In this document: positions 17,481 through 25,296 of the stretch, piece by piece | Layout: each line of letters starts with the position of its first letter | How positions within the stretch are numbered: position 1 is the stretch's first letter | Notes under the pieces: generated by a model | What the model saw: only the letters and a program-made list of their open reading frames with translations | Told to the model about the DNA's origin: nothing | Databases searched by the model: none | NCBI GenBank assembly: GCA_020638035.1 | Contig: JACKJI010000002.1 | Span: forward strand, 248,001-312,000 | Length of the DNA stretch: 64,000 bases | Reading direction: 5' to 3' | From: Hyphomicrobiaceae bacterium | GTDB taxonomy: Bacteria; Pseudomonadota; Alphaproteobacteria; Rhizobiales; Hyphomicrobiaceae | Translations under genes and position numbers: made by a program

Positions 17481-18359
17481 TCAGTGATCGAGGATCTGGG
17501 CCAGGAAGAGGCGCGTGCGCTCCGAACGGGGGTTGGCGAAGAACTCCGCCGGCGGCGCATCCTCTACGATCTCCCCTTCATCCATGAAAATCACGCGATC
17601 GGCAACCGCACGCGCAAATCCCATCTCATGCGTGACAACGAGCATCGTCATGCCCTGGGAGGCTAGCTCGCTCATCACGTCGAGCACCTCCTTCACCATC
17701 TCCGGGTCGAGTGCGGACGTCGGCTCGTCGAACAACATGATGCGCGGGCTCATGCACAATGCGCGTGCAATCGCAACGCGCTGCTGCTGGCCGCCGGACA
17801 ACTGGCCCGGGTATTTGCCCGCCTGATCCGGAATCCTGACCCGCTCCAGATAACGCATGGCAACCGCCTCCGCCTCCTTGCGCGGAAGCTTGCGCACCCA
17901 TTGTGGCGCAAGACACAGATTGTCGAGAACAGTCAGGTGCGGAAACAGGTTGAAGGATTGGAACACCATGCCAACCTCGGAGCGGATCTTCTCGATCCGT
18001 CGCAGATCGCTCGTCAGTTCCTCGCCCTCGACGAGGATCCTGCCCGACTGGTGCTCCTCCAACCGGTTGATGCAGCGGATCAGCGTGGACTTGCCCGAGC
18101 CCGATGGGCCGCAGATGACGATGCGCTCGCCGGGCTGCACCACGAGATCAATGTCGCGCAGCACATGAAACGTGCCATACCATTTGTTGACACGCTCGAG
18201 TACGACAGCAGGGCCTGCCGGCCGGCGTCCGCTCAGGCTGGCATCGCTCGCGCCGGCAGCGACCACGAAGACCTCCCCGTCTGTGTTGGCGTACGCCACG
18301 TCACTGCCGCAGCAGGCGCGTAATTCCGCGTGATGAAGCTCCAGCTGGCACGCCGCCAA
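17481..18359 (-). CDS. aapP: amino acid ABC transporter ATP-binding protein AapP
   Basis: About 292 residues. Walker [11 protein letters not shown]-loop [15 protein letters not shown], signature LSGGQQQR, Walker [15 protein letters not shown] and the switch [15 protein letters not shown] are all intact. The conserved family part begins at [18 protein letters not shown] (about residue 52). The roughly 50 residues before it are poorly conserved, so the true start may lie inside. It powers AapQM. Here it leads the operon (P-J-Q-M), whereas the described rhizobial order is J-Q-M-P. Confidence 0.9.
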   Translation of the reverse strand: MAACQLELHHAELRACCGSDVAYANTDGEVFVVAAGASDASLSGRRPAGPAVVLERVNKWYGTFHVLRDIDLVVQPGERIVICGPSGSGKSTLIRCINRLEEHQSGRILVEGEELTSDLRRIEKIRSEVGMVFQSFNLFPHLTVLDNLCLAPQWVRKLPRKEAEAVAMRYLERVRIPDQAGKYPGQLSGGQQQRVAIARALCMSPRIMLFDEPTSALDPEMVKEVLDVMSELASQGMTMLVVTHEMGFARAVADRVIFMDEGEIVEDAPPAEFFANPRSERTRLFLAQILDH

Positions 18360-18468
18360 GTCTTTATCATTTCATTCTGCTTGTGCCGCGAAAAGGCGAG
18401 AGATCGAAGTATTGCAGAGCCAGCAGCAGGGCGCAATGTGAGCCACAACCAGTGCGGTCACACAGCGC

Positions 18469-19053
18469 TCAGCGCAATGTCTTGTCTTCGGGCTCGATCC
18501 TGCGGCCCAATAGAACGAGTTCCTTTCCCATCCACGCAAACGTGTGTGTGAAGCTGAAGCCGTTCTGCCGATAAAAGCCGACATTTCGCAACCCTGCTCC
18601 CGTGACCACGTGGACACCGGCAAGGCCGGCCGCCGCCGCATCGGATACGAAGCATGCGATGAGCTGGCTGCCGAGCCCGCGCCCGCGCATGTCGCTGCGC
18701 AGGTTGATGTGCAGATGGGCTGGAAACTGTCGCGTGACATCAGCGAGGAGATGAAAATAGCCGATATCGTCGTATCGATCGGTCTGTGCCGGATCATCGT
18801 GCGCGCCGATGACGTAGCCGGCCAGCGTTTCGGGTGACATGCGCCCGTCGACAAAGAGCAGGTGCGCAAGATCGGGCCGCCACTCCAGATAGCGTCCGAG
18901 CCAACGCCGGCGAAACGCCTGGCGCGTCACCTCGTTCTCGAAAACCTTGGTGTGGCTCGCTTCGAAGAAGATCGAATCGAGAGCAGCCGAGAGGCCCTCC
19001 TTGTCGGCAATCTCGCTGTACCTCCGAAGGACTGCGGTACCTTGTTCCGTCAT
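18469..19053 (-). CDS. GNAT family N-acetyltransferase
   Basis: 194 residues from ATG 19053 (AAGG eight bases upstream). The acetyl-CoA site motif MRGRGLGSQLIACFV lies near residue 120, followed by VHVVTGAGLRNVGFYRQNGF, the usual GNAT end. It transfers an acetyl group to an unknown acceptor. The reading frame stays open upstream into the terminator of the preceding gene, but that part carries no family content. The pattern DDIGYFHLLADVTRQFPAHLHI resembles acetyltransferases of the sugar/amino-sugar type; the substrate is unknown. Confidence 0.8.
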   Translation of the reverse strand: MTEQGTAVLRRYSEIADKEGLSAALDSIFFEASHTKVFENEVTRQAFRRRWLGRYLEWRPDLAHLLFVDGRMSPETLAGYVIGAHDDPAQTDRYDDIGYFHLLADVTRQFPAHLHINLRSDMRGRGLGSQLIACFVSDAAAAGLAGVHVVTGAGLRNVGFYRQNGFSFTHTFAWMGKELVLLGRRIEPEDKTLR

Positions 19054-19171
19054 GTCCGACCTTGCAGCTGTGGCACCCCGCCGGGCCGCCGATTCTGCCG
19101 TCTCTTCAAGCAGAGCGAACGACATTAGACAACAGACAACGCCGCTCAGCGACACCAGAGCGCCGGCAAAG

Positions 19172-19200
19172 AAAAAGGGCCGGCGGAACCGGCCCTTCTT
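19172..19200 (-). terminator. intrinsic terminator of His/Gly/Arg-rich protein gene
   Basis: On the reverse strand, a perfect 9-bp stem AAGGGCCGG with a five-base loop is followed by TTTTTC. It lies about 55 bases after the stop of the gene at 19254-19649 and separates it from the GNAT gene. Confidence 0.85.
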
Positions 19201-19253
19201 GTCGAGATATCGTTGCGCAAGGGCCGACGGCAGCGGCGCCTGGCTTGCTGCGC

Positions 19254-19649
19254 TCAGTAGTTGCGGCAGCGATAGTAGCGACGCCACCAATAGCGGCTGC
19301 CGGTGCGGATCGCCTTGCGCCGCAACCAATTGCAGCTCCCGTAGTAGTACGAACCGTAGACGTAGGGCACTCCGACGTAGATGCCCCGACGGTGGCGCCA
19401 GCGCCGATGCACATGACGATGACCGCCGAAATGACGCCCGCCACGGAAGTGGCGCACACCACCGAAATGGCGTCCACCACGGAAATGGCGACCGCCAAAT
19501 CCGCGTCCGCCGCGGCGTACGTCGACGACCACGCTATCCGCTTTGGGTGCCTTGGTGGCGCCCGAGAGCGCCGCATTTGCCGATGCAGGTGCCGCCTGGC
19601 CGATCATCAGGCCTGCCGCGACCACTGCGAAGAATGCCGATCTCAGCAT
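19254..19649 (-). CDS. small secreted His/Gly/Arg-rich protein
   Basis: 131 residues from ATG 19649 (GGAGAG upstream). A clear signal peptide (MLRSAFFAVVAAGLMIGQ, cleavage after PASANA) is followed by a short acidic linker and then a repeated RHFRGGRHFGG tract of about 35 residues rich in His, Gly and Arg. The C-terminus is Tyr/Trp/Arg-rich with two cysteines (GSCNWLRRKAIRTGSRYWW, then YRCRNY). Similar exported proteins occur across Rhizobiales with no known role. The His tract could bind metal ions; this is inference. It has its own terminator, so it is monocistronic. Confidence 0.78.
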   Translation of the reverse strand: MLRSAFFAVVAAGLMIGQAAPASANAALSGATKAPKADSVVVDVRRGGRGFGGRHFRGGRHFGGVRHFRGGRHFGGHRHVHRRWRHRRGIYVGVPYVYGSYYYGSCNWLRRKAIRTGSRYWWRRYYRCRNY

Positions 19650-19953
19650 TTGGTCTCTCCTCTGACACGGGAGCGCTGTATCGCCGATTTGCGACCGCAC
19701 ACTCCCCTCTTTAGATGGGTGTACGTCCTGAACCCGTCAACTTCTTGACGGATTTGGGGCTTCGACAATCAGTCGCACGAAACACTTGTGCCGGAAAAGT
19801 CCGAATTATCCTTGGCCTCCGCCAACCTGGGTGGGCGCACTCTTCCACGAATTGACCGGGCGGAGCCAAATGGGCCAAAGACAGCCCATTTTTCGGGACG
19901 ATTTGACCTGCGTCTGCAGATCACGGGCATGGTGCCGGAGATGGTCCCGCCGC
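19650..19953. other. intergenic region upstream of the His-rich protein gene
   Basis: About 300 bases without a gene. It holds the promoter of the His-rich protein gene (reverse strand) and the 3' flank of the lipoprotein gene. A near-palindrome GTCAACTTCTTGAC lies at about 19736. No other element is evident. Confidence 0.4.
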
Positions 19954-20406
19954 CTAGTCGCGCAGGCCGCGCGCCACGATTAACCGTTCCCGGAAATCGG
20001 GCGGCAAATCGTCTGGCAGGTCGTGCAGGGAAACCTTCGTCACGGTCGCTGCCGTTGCCGCCCTGCCGGCATTGGGCGCGGCCGGCAGCGCTGCGGGTAC
20101 AGCCGGCGGCACTTTGCCGTAGTTCGGACTGAAGGGCTCGCTGGGGTCATCGGGATAGCGCGTGCGCTGGACGAGTGGCGCTCGTTGAACCGGCAATCCA
20201 TCATCTTCCAATTCAGCCGCGGGTGGGACCAGCGCTGCGCGAAATTGGGGCTGAGGGGGTGATGCAACACGCGCATCAGCGGTCGGAGCGTGGCCCGAGC
20301 GCCCACCGCATCCTGCAACGAGCAGTGCGAGGCTCAGAACTATCGTCAACGACGAATCGAACACAGGCCGATCGCCGGCCCGTCGCCAGGTACGCAAACA
20401 AAACAT
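19954..20406 (-). CDS. putative lipoprotein, Pro/Ala-rich
   Basis: 150 residues. A basic N-terminus, a hydrophobic stretch (SLTIVLSLALLVAGC) and a lipobox LVAGC with the cysteine near residue 33 mark it as a lipoprotein. The mature part is rich in Pro and Ala and probably disordered. Its C-terminus KVSLHDLPDDLPPDFRERL ends in VARGLRD. No family was recognised. Confidence 0.55.
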   Translation of the reverse strand: MFCLRTWRRAGDRPVFDSSLTIVLSLALLVAGCGGRSGHAPTADARVASPPQPQFRAALVPPAAELEDDGLPVQRAPLVQRTRYPDDPSEPFSPNYGKVPPAVPAALPAAPNAGRAATAATVTKVSLHDLPDDLPPDFRERLIVARGLRD

Positions 20407-21024
20407 GGGGTACGCCTTTTCAACTCACGCAACGCGACAACGCAAGATTTGGTCCGTTGAAGCACGCTCATGGTTAATTTGGCGCTAAGGCCCGACCTGC
20501 GCCGATACATTCGTTAGTGCTGGCGTTAGTGGTGGCACTCGAAGCCGAAATAACGCGCGGCCCAATTCCATTTCCAATCGATTCGTCGCGCCACCGCGGA
20601 ATGACAAAGAGCCGGCCGTGTTTTGCGTCCGATTCTCGTCCGAAAAAATCTCGTGGCAGGCGAAAAAAAACGAATCCTTCGGGTCTACAGCTGCGACGGA
20701 GCCCATCACGCCTGATCACGCGTGGCGTGGGTGACATGTGACTCACATCGGCGTGATCGTCGGGCAGATGCGCATTTGCGCATGTTTCCGGGCCTTGAGC
20801 CGGGCGGTGTCGTTCACGCGCGTGCGCAGGCCTCACTTGCTCATCACGCCGCTCTCTTCCCCGTTTGATCAAAACGCGATCACTTGTGCATTTCGCAAAT
20901 CGTGGGGCTCGATTAGCTTTCAATCATCGAACAGCGACACAGCGAAGCGAGTTCGAACAAAACAAATGAAGACATGATCCCGGGAGACGACGGGCTCCCG
21001 GCAAAGCAGAGAAAGGTAGATGAC
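20407..21024. other. long intergenic region upstream of the small-peptide cluster
   Basis: 618 bases. A 149-codon reverse frame exists (20474-20923) but has no signal, motif or convincing ribosome site, so I do not call it. An 8-bp inverted repeat GATCACGC...GCGTGATC (20714-20758) surrounds a smaller ATGTGActcACAT and could be an operator. The region probably holds the promoter of the small secreted peptides. Confidence 0.4.
20981..21000 (+). promoter_or_regulatory. leader hairpin 1 before small peptide gene
   Basis: CGGGAG pairs with CTCCCG over an 8-base loop, 24 bases before the ATG at 21025. The stem-loop followed by GAAAGGTAGATGAC is repeated before the next gene (21242-21258), where the stem is GGGGAC/GTCCCC. 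Stem pairing is kept although bases changed, which suggests selection for the RNA structure. Confidence 0.55.
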
Positions 21025-21162
21025 ATGAAAGCTTTTGTGATGGCCACGATCATCGGCGTTGCGCTTGCCACCACCGGTGCAGTCTCCGCCAAGGCCGACC
21101 ACGACAACACCGGCGGCTTCGCCACCGAGGCGCTGCGCAAGCTGACGGAGCAGGGCAGCTAA
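21025..21162 (+). CDS. tiny secreted peptide, tandem copy 1
   Basis: 45 residues. The signal peptide MKAFVMATIIGVALATTGAV ends at SAKA; the predicted mature part is only about 21 residues (DHDNTGG... to LRKLTEQGS). It shares 35 of 45 residues with the gene 120 bases downstream, including the C-terminal LRKLTEQGS. GAAAGG lies 11 bases upstream of the ATG. No family recognised. Duplication together with its leader hairpin shows a recent gene duplication. Confidence 0.7.
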   Translation: MKAFVMATIIGVALATTGAVSAKADHDNTGGFATEALRKLTEQGS

Positions 21163-21241
21163 GACCCGCGACCGGCAACACGAGAACAAAAAGCCGGTTC
21201 GCAGTGACGACCAGTTGAGATGATCACGAGCTCAAAACACA

Positions 21242-21258
21242 GGGGACGACGGGTCCCC
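21242..21258 (+). promoter_or_regulatory. leader hairpin 2 before small peptide gene
   Basis: GGGGAC pairs with GTCCCC over GACGG, 25 bases before the ATG at 21284. It matches leader hairpin 1 in place and fold, with compensating base changes. Confidence 0.55.
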
Positions 21259-21283
21259 GACACAACAACGAAAGGAAGATGAC

Positions 21284-21421
21284 ATGAAAGCGTTTGTGAT
21301 GGCCACGATCCTCGGTGCCGCTCTTGCCACGGCGGGTGCAGTTTCCGCCAGCGCCAACCAGGACCAGTCCGGCGGTTTCCCCACCGAGACGCTGCGCAAG
21401 CTGACGGAGCAGGGCAGCTAA
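21284..21421 (+). CDS. tiny secreted peptide, tandem copy 2
   Basis: 45 residues, 35 of them identical to copy 1. Signal peptide MKAFVMATILGAALATAGAV with cleavage near SASA, then a mature part starting NQDQSGG and ending LRKLTEQGS. GAAAGGAAG lies upstream of the start. It sits in the same orientation between copy 1 and a third secreted peptide gene. Confidence 0.7.
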   Translation: MKAFVMATILGAALATAGAVSASANQDQSGGFPTETLRKLTEQGS

Positions 21422-21502
21422 GAACAACAGTCCTCCCCCCGGACTGAACCAACCCATCCAAGCGAGCGCCACCGAGCGGCTCGACCCTGAAGGAGACTAC
21501 TC

Positions 21503-21643
21503 ATGAACACGATCCTCAAGACCGCCATCGTCGCCATCGTCATCGCTTCGGGCGCCGCCACCGCCTCCGCCGATCCGCTCCTCAAGGATCTGGCCTCGAA
21601 GGGCGCGATCGTCACCGTCCACGGCATCGCCGGGCAGCACTAA
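21503..21643 (+). CDS. tiny secreted peptide, third member of cluster
   Basis: 46 residues. Signal peptide MNTILKTAIVAIVIASGAAT with cleavage near ASA, followed by a mature part of about 22 residues (DPLLKDLASKG... ending GIAGQH). AAGGAGA lies nine bases before the ATG. It has the same design as copies 1 and 2 but is diverged in sequence. A strong terminator follows at 21729-21760, closing the cluster. Confidence 0.68.
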   Translation: MNTILKTAIVAIVIASGAATASADPLLKDLASKGAIVTVHGIAGQH

Positions 21644-21728
21644 CATTTCCCCGACCGGATGCGGGCGCCCCCTCCGAAGCCCGCATCCCAACACTCCCAT
21701 GTCCCCCCCCCCAAGTACTCCCGACTGC

Positions 21729-21760
21729 AAGGCCCGGCTCTCCCCGCCGGGCCTTTTTTC
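21729..21760 (+). terminator. intrinsic terminator after small-peptide cluster
   Basis: AAGGCCCGG pairs with CCGGGCCTT over a nine-base loop and is followed by a run of T (CCTTTTTTC). Just before it (about 21702-21712) is a tract of ten C residues. This end signal belongs to the small-peptide genes. Confidence 0.88.
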
Positions 21761-22054
21761 GTGGTGCCGATGGTCTTCCGCAGGCGAGCCCCCAGCGCCT
21801 TCTGCCTCTGGCAGCAGCCCAAACAAACGGCTGCTAAATCATTGAAATTGATGCACATTGTTGCGCGCGGGACAGCCAGCAACAGGGCAATCCGTGGTAA
21901 GCTTTGTATATTGTGTCCGTGCCGAGGGCTTGCGCGGCCCGCATAACAAGGCCGTGCCTGAGTGGGCCGGACATCGGAACAGGTCCCGCGATCGCTGTGC
22001 CAATTGGCCAGAGACCGCGCCCTACGTTCGACGTCCAAACACGAAGGAGCGCGC

Positions 22055-22324
22055 ATGGCCCAAACCGAACTGCGGACCCTACTCCAGGGTTACAGCCTGA
22101 CGACGGCCGAAATCCTCTATCGCCTACCCGATCACCGCTCTTTGCTACAGAGCTACATCTGGCAGGACTACGACCTGCACCCGCGCTTTCCGCGGCTGCA
22201 GCAGTTCCTAGAGTTCTGGGAGCAGCATCTCGACGGACCGCTCTATAAGGTTACCGTCAATCATCGACGCCTCGTCGCGCCGACAGATATCAGGCTGCTT
22301 GCCGCGCAATTCGCGCTCAACTGA
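22055..22324 (+). CDS. usg: Usg family protein
   Basis: 89 residues from ATG 22055, with GAAGGAGC eight bases upstream. The family pattern is complete: LLQGYSLTTAEILYRLPDH, QSYIWQDYDLHPRFP, FLEFWEQHLDGPLYKVTV and a basic end. Usg proteins are small, found in alphaproteobacteria, and their role is not established; the name comes from a gene upstream of a tryptophan or division gene in other species. About 410 bases before it hold only the preceding terminator and no gene. Confidence 0.92.
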   Translation: MAQTELRTLLQGYSLTTAEILYRLPDHRSLLQSYIWQDYDLHPRFPRLQQFLEFWEQHLDGPLYKVTVNHRRLVAPTDIRLLAAQFALN

Positions 22325-22381
22325 TCGGCCGAAGCAGCTGTCTCCAAGGCGGTGGGCAGAGCCCCCCATCACGTCGCGCGG

Positions 22382-23050
22382 CTAACTCACATCGCCGCCC
22401 GGTGCCGCATCACACGTAAAAAATGCACCGGCGCTCCACAGCCCCAAGCGTCCCTCGTCATCGCTGACCATGAGTTCTGCGAGATCATAGGTCAGCGCGC
22501 GTGTCAGCAGAGCCTCGAGCCGCCCGCGCACAAGGACGTACGGCTTGAGCCCGCCATCCGCGGCGAGCCTCAACCACAGCGGATGGGCGCTGCCAACGCG
22601 CACGACGTCATCGAGATTGGTGCGCAAGATGAGCGTCTGCTCACGCCCTGCGCTGACAACCTCCATCTCGACGGCCAGAAATGGGGCGTCCTCGACCATC
22701 ACGTCGACCTTCTCGACCGGTGTGACAAGGTAATGCCGGCCGTCCTCGTCCCGCCGCAGCACCGAAGCGAACAGTTGGACGAGCGGCATGCGCCTGATCG
22801 GACTGCCGCGATAGCTCCAGGTGCCATCGCGCGCTATGGCGAGGCCGATGTCCCCGCAATAGGGCGGATTCCAGAGTTCCACCGGTGGCGTCCGTTTACC
22901 ACCTCCGGCGGCAAGCTCCGCCTCGAGCCGCCCGAGCACGCCGCCGCTGACCGATGCCCCGGAGAGGGTGGGACCGGCAATAGCCGCGGGTACATCGATG
23001 CCGCCTGCCTTGGCTTCGTCTGTACTGATTTTGTGTGATTTTCCGCCCAT
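22382..23050 (-). CDS. DUF1285 domain protein
   Basis: 222 residues. The DUF1285 domain starts near residue 55 with PPVELWNPPYCGDIGLAIA, followed by DGTWSYRGSPIRRMPLVQLF, SVLRRDEDGRHYLVTPVEKV and GSAHPLWLRL. The N-terminal 50 residues are low complexity. Members have solved folds but no known reaction. In many Rhizobiales, as here, the gene lies divergent from a MoxR-type ATPase gene (about 180 bases between starts), which hints at linked control. Confidence 0.87.
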   Translation of the reverse strand: MGGKSHKISTDEAKAGGIDVPAAIAGPTLSGASVSGGVLGRLEAELAAGGGKRTPPVELWNPPYCGDIGLAIARDGTWSYRGSPIRRMPLVQLFASVLRRDEDGRHYLVTPVEKVDVMVEDAPFLAVEMEVVSAGREQTLILRTNLDDVVRVGSAHPLWLRLAADGGLKPYVLVRGRLEALLTRALTYDLAELMVSDDEGRLGLWSAGAFFTCDAAPGGDVS

Positions 23051-23230
23051 TTACGATCCTGAGCGCTGCATCCGAGCAAGGCATATGCGGGCCTTCCGGC
23101 ACTCCAAGTTGTGTTACGGAAGGTTCACTTGACGCTGCCCCCCCGCCGCCATGATGGTCCCGCTACCATAATCTCGACCCGATCGCGCGCTCTGCGTTCC
23201 ACGCCAACCGAACTGGGCTATAATCCACCG

Positions 23231-24229
23231 ATGACAACATTGACGCAAACCGACGACAACATTGTTGCTCGCATCGAGACCGCCGCCCAGCAAATGCAGC
23301 GGGCCCACAAAGCTGCAGGCGCCGTCATCTTCGGTCAGGACGAGGTCATCACACGCGCGCTGATCACCATCCTGTCGGGCGGACATGCCCTGTTGATCGG
23401 TGTTCCAGGCCTCGCCAAGACCCTTCTCGTCGAGACGCTCGGTACCGTGCTCGGGCTCGATGCAAAGCGCATCCAGTTCACTCCCGACTTGATGCCGTCC
23501 GACATCATTGGCAGCGAGGTTCTGGAGGACGCTCCCGGTCAGCGCCGCTCGTTCCGGTTCATCAAGGGACCAATTTTTACCCAGCTCTTGATGGCGGACG
23601 AGATCAACCGCGCCAGCCCCAAGACACAGTCGGCACTCTTGCAGGCCATGCAGGAGCATCACGTCACTGTCGCTGGCCAGCGCCATGATGTACCCAAGCC
23701 CTTCCATGTGCTCGCCACGCAAAACCCGCTCGAGCAGGAAGGAACCTATCCGCTGCCCGAAGCGCAGCTCGACCGCTTCCTGCTGCAAATCGACGTCAGC
23801 TATCCCGACATCGTTGCGGAGCGCCGCATGCTCTATTCGACGACCGGCACCGACGAGCGCCGCGTCGAGAACGTGCTGACCTCGGCCGAACTGATGGCAA
23901 CACAGCGCCTCGTGCGACAGATCCCGGTCTCGGACAAAGTTGTCGAAGCGATTCTGACTCTGGTGCGCTCCGCCCGTCCCGGCACCGGCGCGAGCGACAT
24001 CACCGATCGTTACGTCGCCTGGGGCCCGGGCCCACGCGCCAGTCAGGCCCTGATGCTTGCGGTTCGCGCACGTGCCCTTCTGGAGGGTCGCCTTGCGCCG
24101 TCCGTCGACGACGTCGTGGCGCTGGCCGATCCCGTCCTGAAGCACCGCATGGCCCTGTCATTTGCCGCGCGCGCGGAAGGCCAGGATCTTTCGAGCATTA
24201 TCGCCCGGCTCTCGCAAGCGCTGGAGTAG
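23231..24229 (+). CDS. MoxR family AAA+ ATPase
   Basis: 332 residues from ATG 23231. Walker A GVPGLAKT, Walker B ADEINRASPK, the sensor ATQNPLEQEGTYPLPEAQ and the arginine-finger region LDRFLLQIDV are intact, followed by the MoxR lid domain ending in LSQALE. MoxR ATPases act as chaperones or activators for proteins with von Willebrand A domains. It starts a four-gene operon; the next gene begins eight bases after its stop. Confidence 0.94.
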   Translation: MTTLTQTDDNIVARIETAAQQMQRAHKAAGAVIFGQDEVITRALITILSGGHALLIGVPGLAKTLLVETLGTVLGLDAKRIQFTPDLMPSDIIGSEVLEDAPGQRRSFRFIKGPIFTQLLMADEINRASPKTQSALLQAMQEHHVTVAGQRHDVPKPFHVLATQNPLEQEGTYPLPEAQLDRFLLQIDVSYPDIVAERRMLYSTTGTDERRVENVLTSAELMATQRLVRQIPVSDKVVEAILTLVRSARPGTGASDITDRYVAWGPGPRASQALMLAVRARALLEGRLAPSVDDVVALADPVLKHRMALSFAARAEGQDLSSIIARLSQALE

Positions 24230-24237
24230 CGATTCGC

Positions 24238-25296
24238 ATGGCGGCAGCCAAAACGAGCGGGAAAGGCAGCGGAGCACATGGCCCGCAACACGCCGGCTCC
24301 ACCCTTCGCGGCGGTGCTGACGTGTTCGCGCATGAGATGGAGGCGCATCAACTCGCCGACCGTCTGCCCGACCTCCTGATCGACGCCCAGCGCATTGCTG
24401 CCACGGTCGCGCACGGCATTCACGGCCGCCGCCGCGCCGGACCTGGCGAAACCTTCTGGCAGTTTCGTCAGCTGCAAGCGACCGACGATGCGCAGCTCAT
24501 CGACTGGCGCCGCTCGGCAAGCTCCGATCATCTCTACGTGCGCGAGCGCGAGTGGGAGGCCGCGCACACGATGTGGCTGTGGCCCGATCTCTCCGCCTCG
24601 ATGGCGTTCCGCAGTCATCTTGCCCCGGTGTCCAAGACGGAGCGGGCTATCGTACTGATGCTGGCTGCTGCCGAACTCCTGGTGCGCGGAGGCGAGCGCG
24701 TCGGATTGTTGGGGCTCACACAGCCGACCGCCTCTCGCCGTGCCACCGCCAAGCTCGCGGAGGCCATTGCCCAACATGGTGATGAACCACCACTGACCGG
24801 CTCGCTGCCGCCCGAGGCCCGCATCTCGCGCTTTTCCGGTGCGATCCTCATTTCCGATTTCCTCGACCCGCTGCCCGACATCCGGGCGCGGCTCGAAGGC
24901 CTCGCCGGAAACGGCGTCAGTGGTCATCTCGTGCAGGTTCTCGATCCGGCCGAGGAGACGCTTCCCTATGACGGGCGTACCGAGTTCCTCGCCCCCGAGG
25001 GCGGCACCCGCTGGGTTGCCGATCGCGCGGAGAGCCTGCGTGAGGCCTACCGCCAGCGGCTCGAGGCCCATCGTGCTGGCCTCGCGGAGATCGCGCATCG
25101 CCTGGGCTGGACCTTCCTCGTCCACCACACCGATCGGTCGGCTTCAGAACCGCTGCTCGCGCTCATCATGCACTTGTCCGCCGGAGGCTACCGCTGGCAA
25201 TCGGGCATCGCGACATCGATGCGCGGCGCTGAAGCGGACGGCACGTCAAAGGCTGGCATCGCGGTCGACGGCATGAAGGTGGGAGCACGCCCATGA
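24238..25296 (+). CDS. DUF58 domain protein
   Basis: 352 residues. The DUF58 hallmark TDDAQLIDWRRSASSDHLYV lies at about residues 81-100, followed by a VWA-like fold (LWPDLSASMAF, GAILISDFLDPLPDI). It normally works with the MoxR ATPase and the Bat-type membrane proteins encoded on either side. Its stop overlaps the next start by four bases (25293-25296). Confidence 0.92.
   Translation: MAAAKTSGKGSGAHGPQHAGSTLRGGADVFAHEMEAHQLADRLPDLLIDAQRIAATVAHGIHGRRRAGPGETFWQFRQLQATDDAQLIDWRRSASSDHLYVREREWEAAHTMWLWPDLSASMAFRSHLAPVSKTERAIVLMLAAAELLVRGGERVGLLGLTQPTASRRATAKLAEAIAQHGDEPPLTGSLPPEARISRFSGAILISDFLDPLPDIRARLEGLAGNGVSGHLVQVLDPAEETLPYDGRTEFLAPEGGTRWVADRAESLREAYRQRLEAHRAGLAEIAHRLGWTFLVHHTDRSASEPLLALIMHLSAGGYRWQSGIATSMRGAEADGTSKAGIAVDGMKVGARP

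Noticed and set aside
20474..20923. 149-codon reverse frame in the gap before the small peptides
   Set aside because: No ribosome site, no signal or domain, and an unusual composition; I treat the stretch as intergenic.
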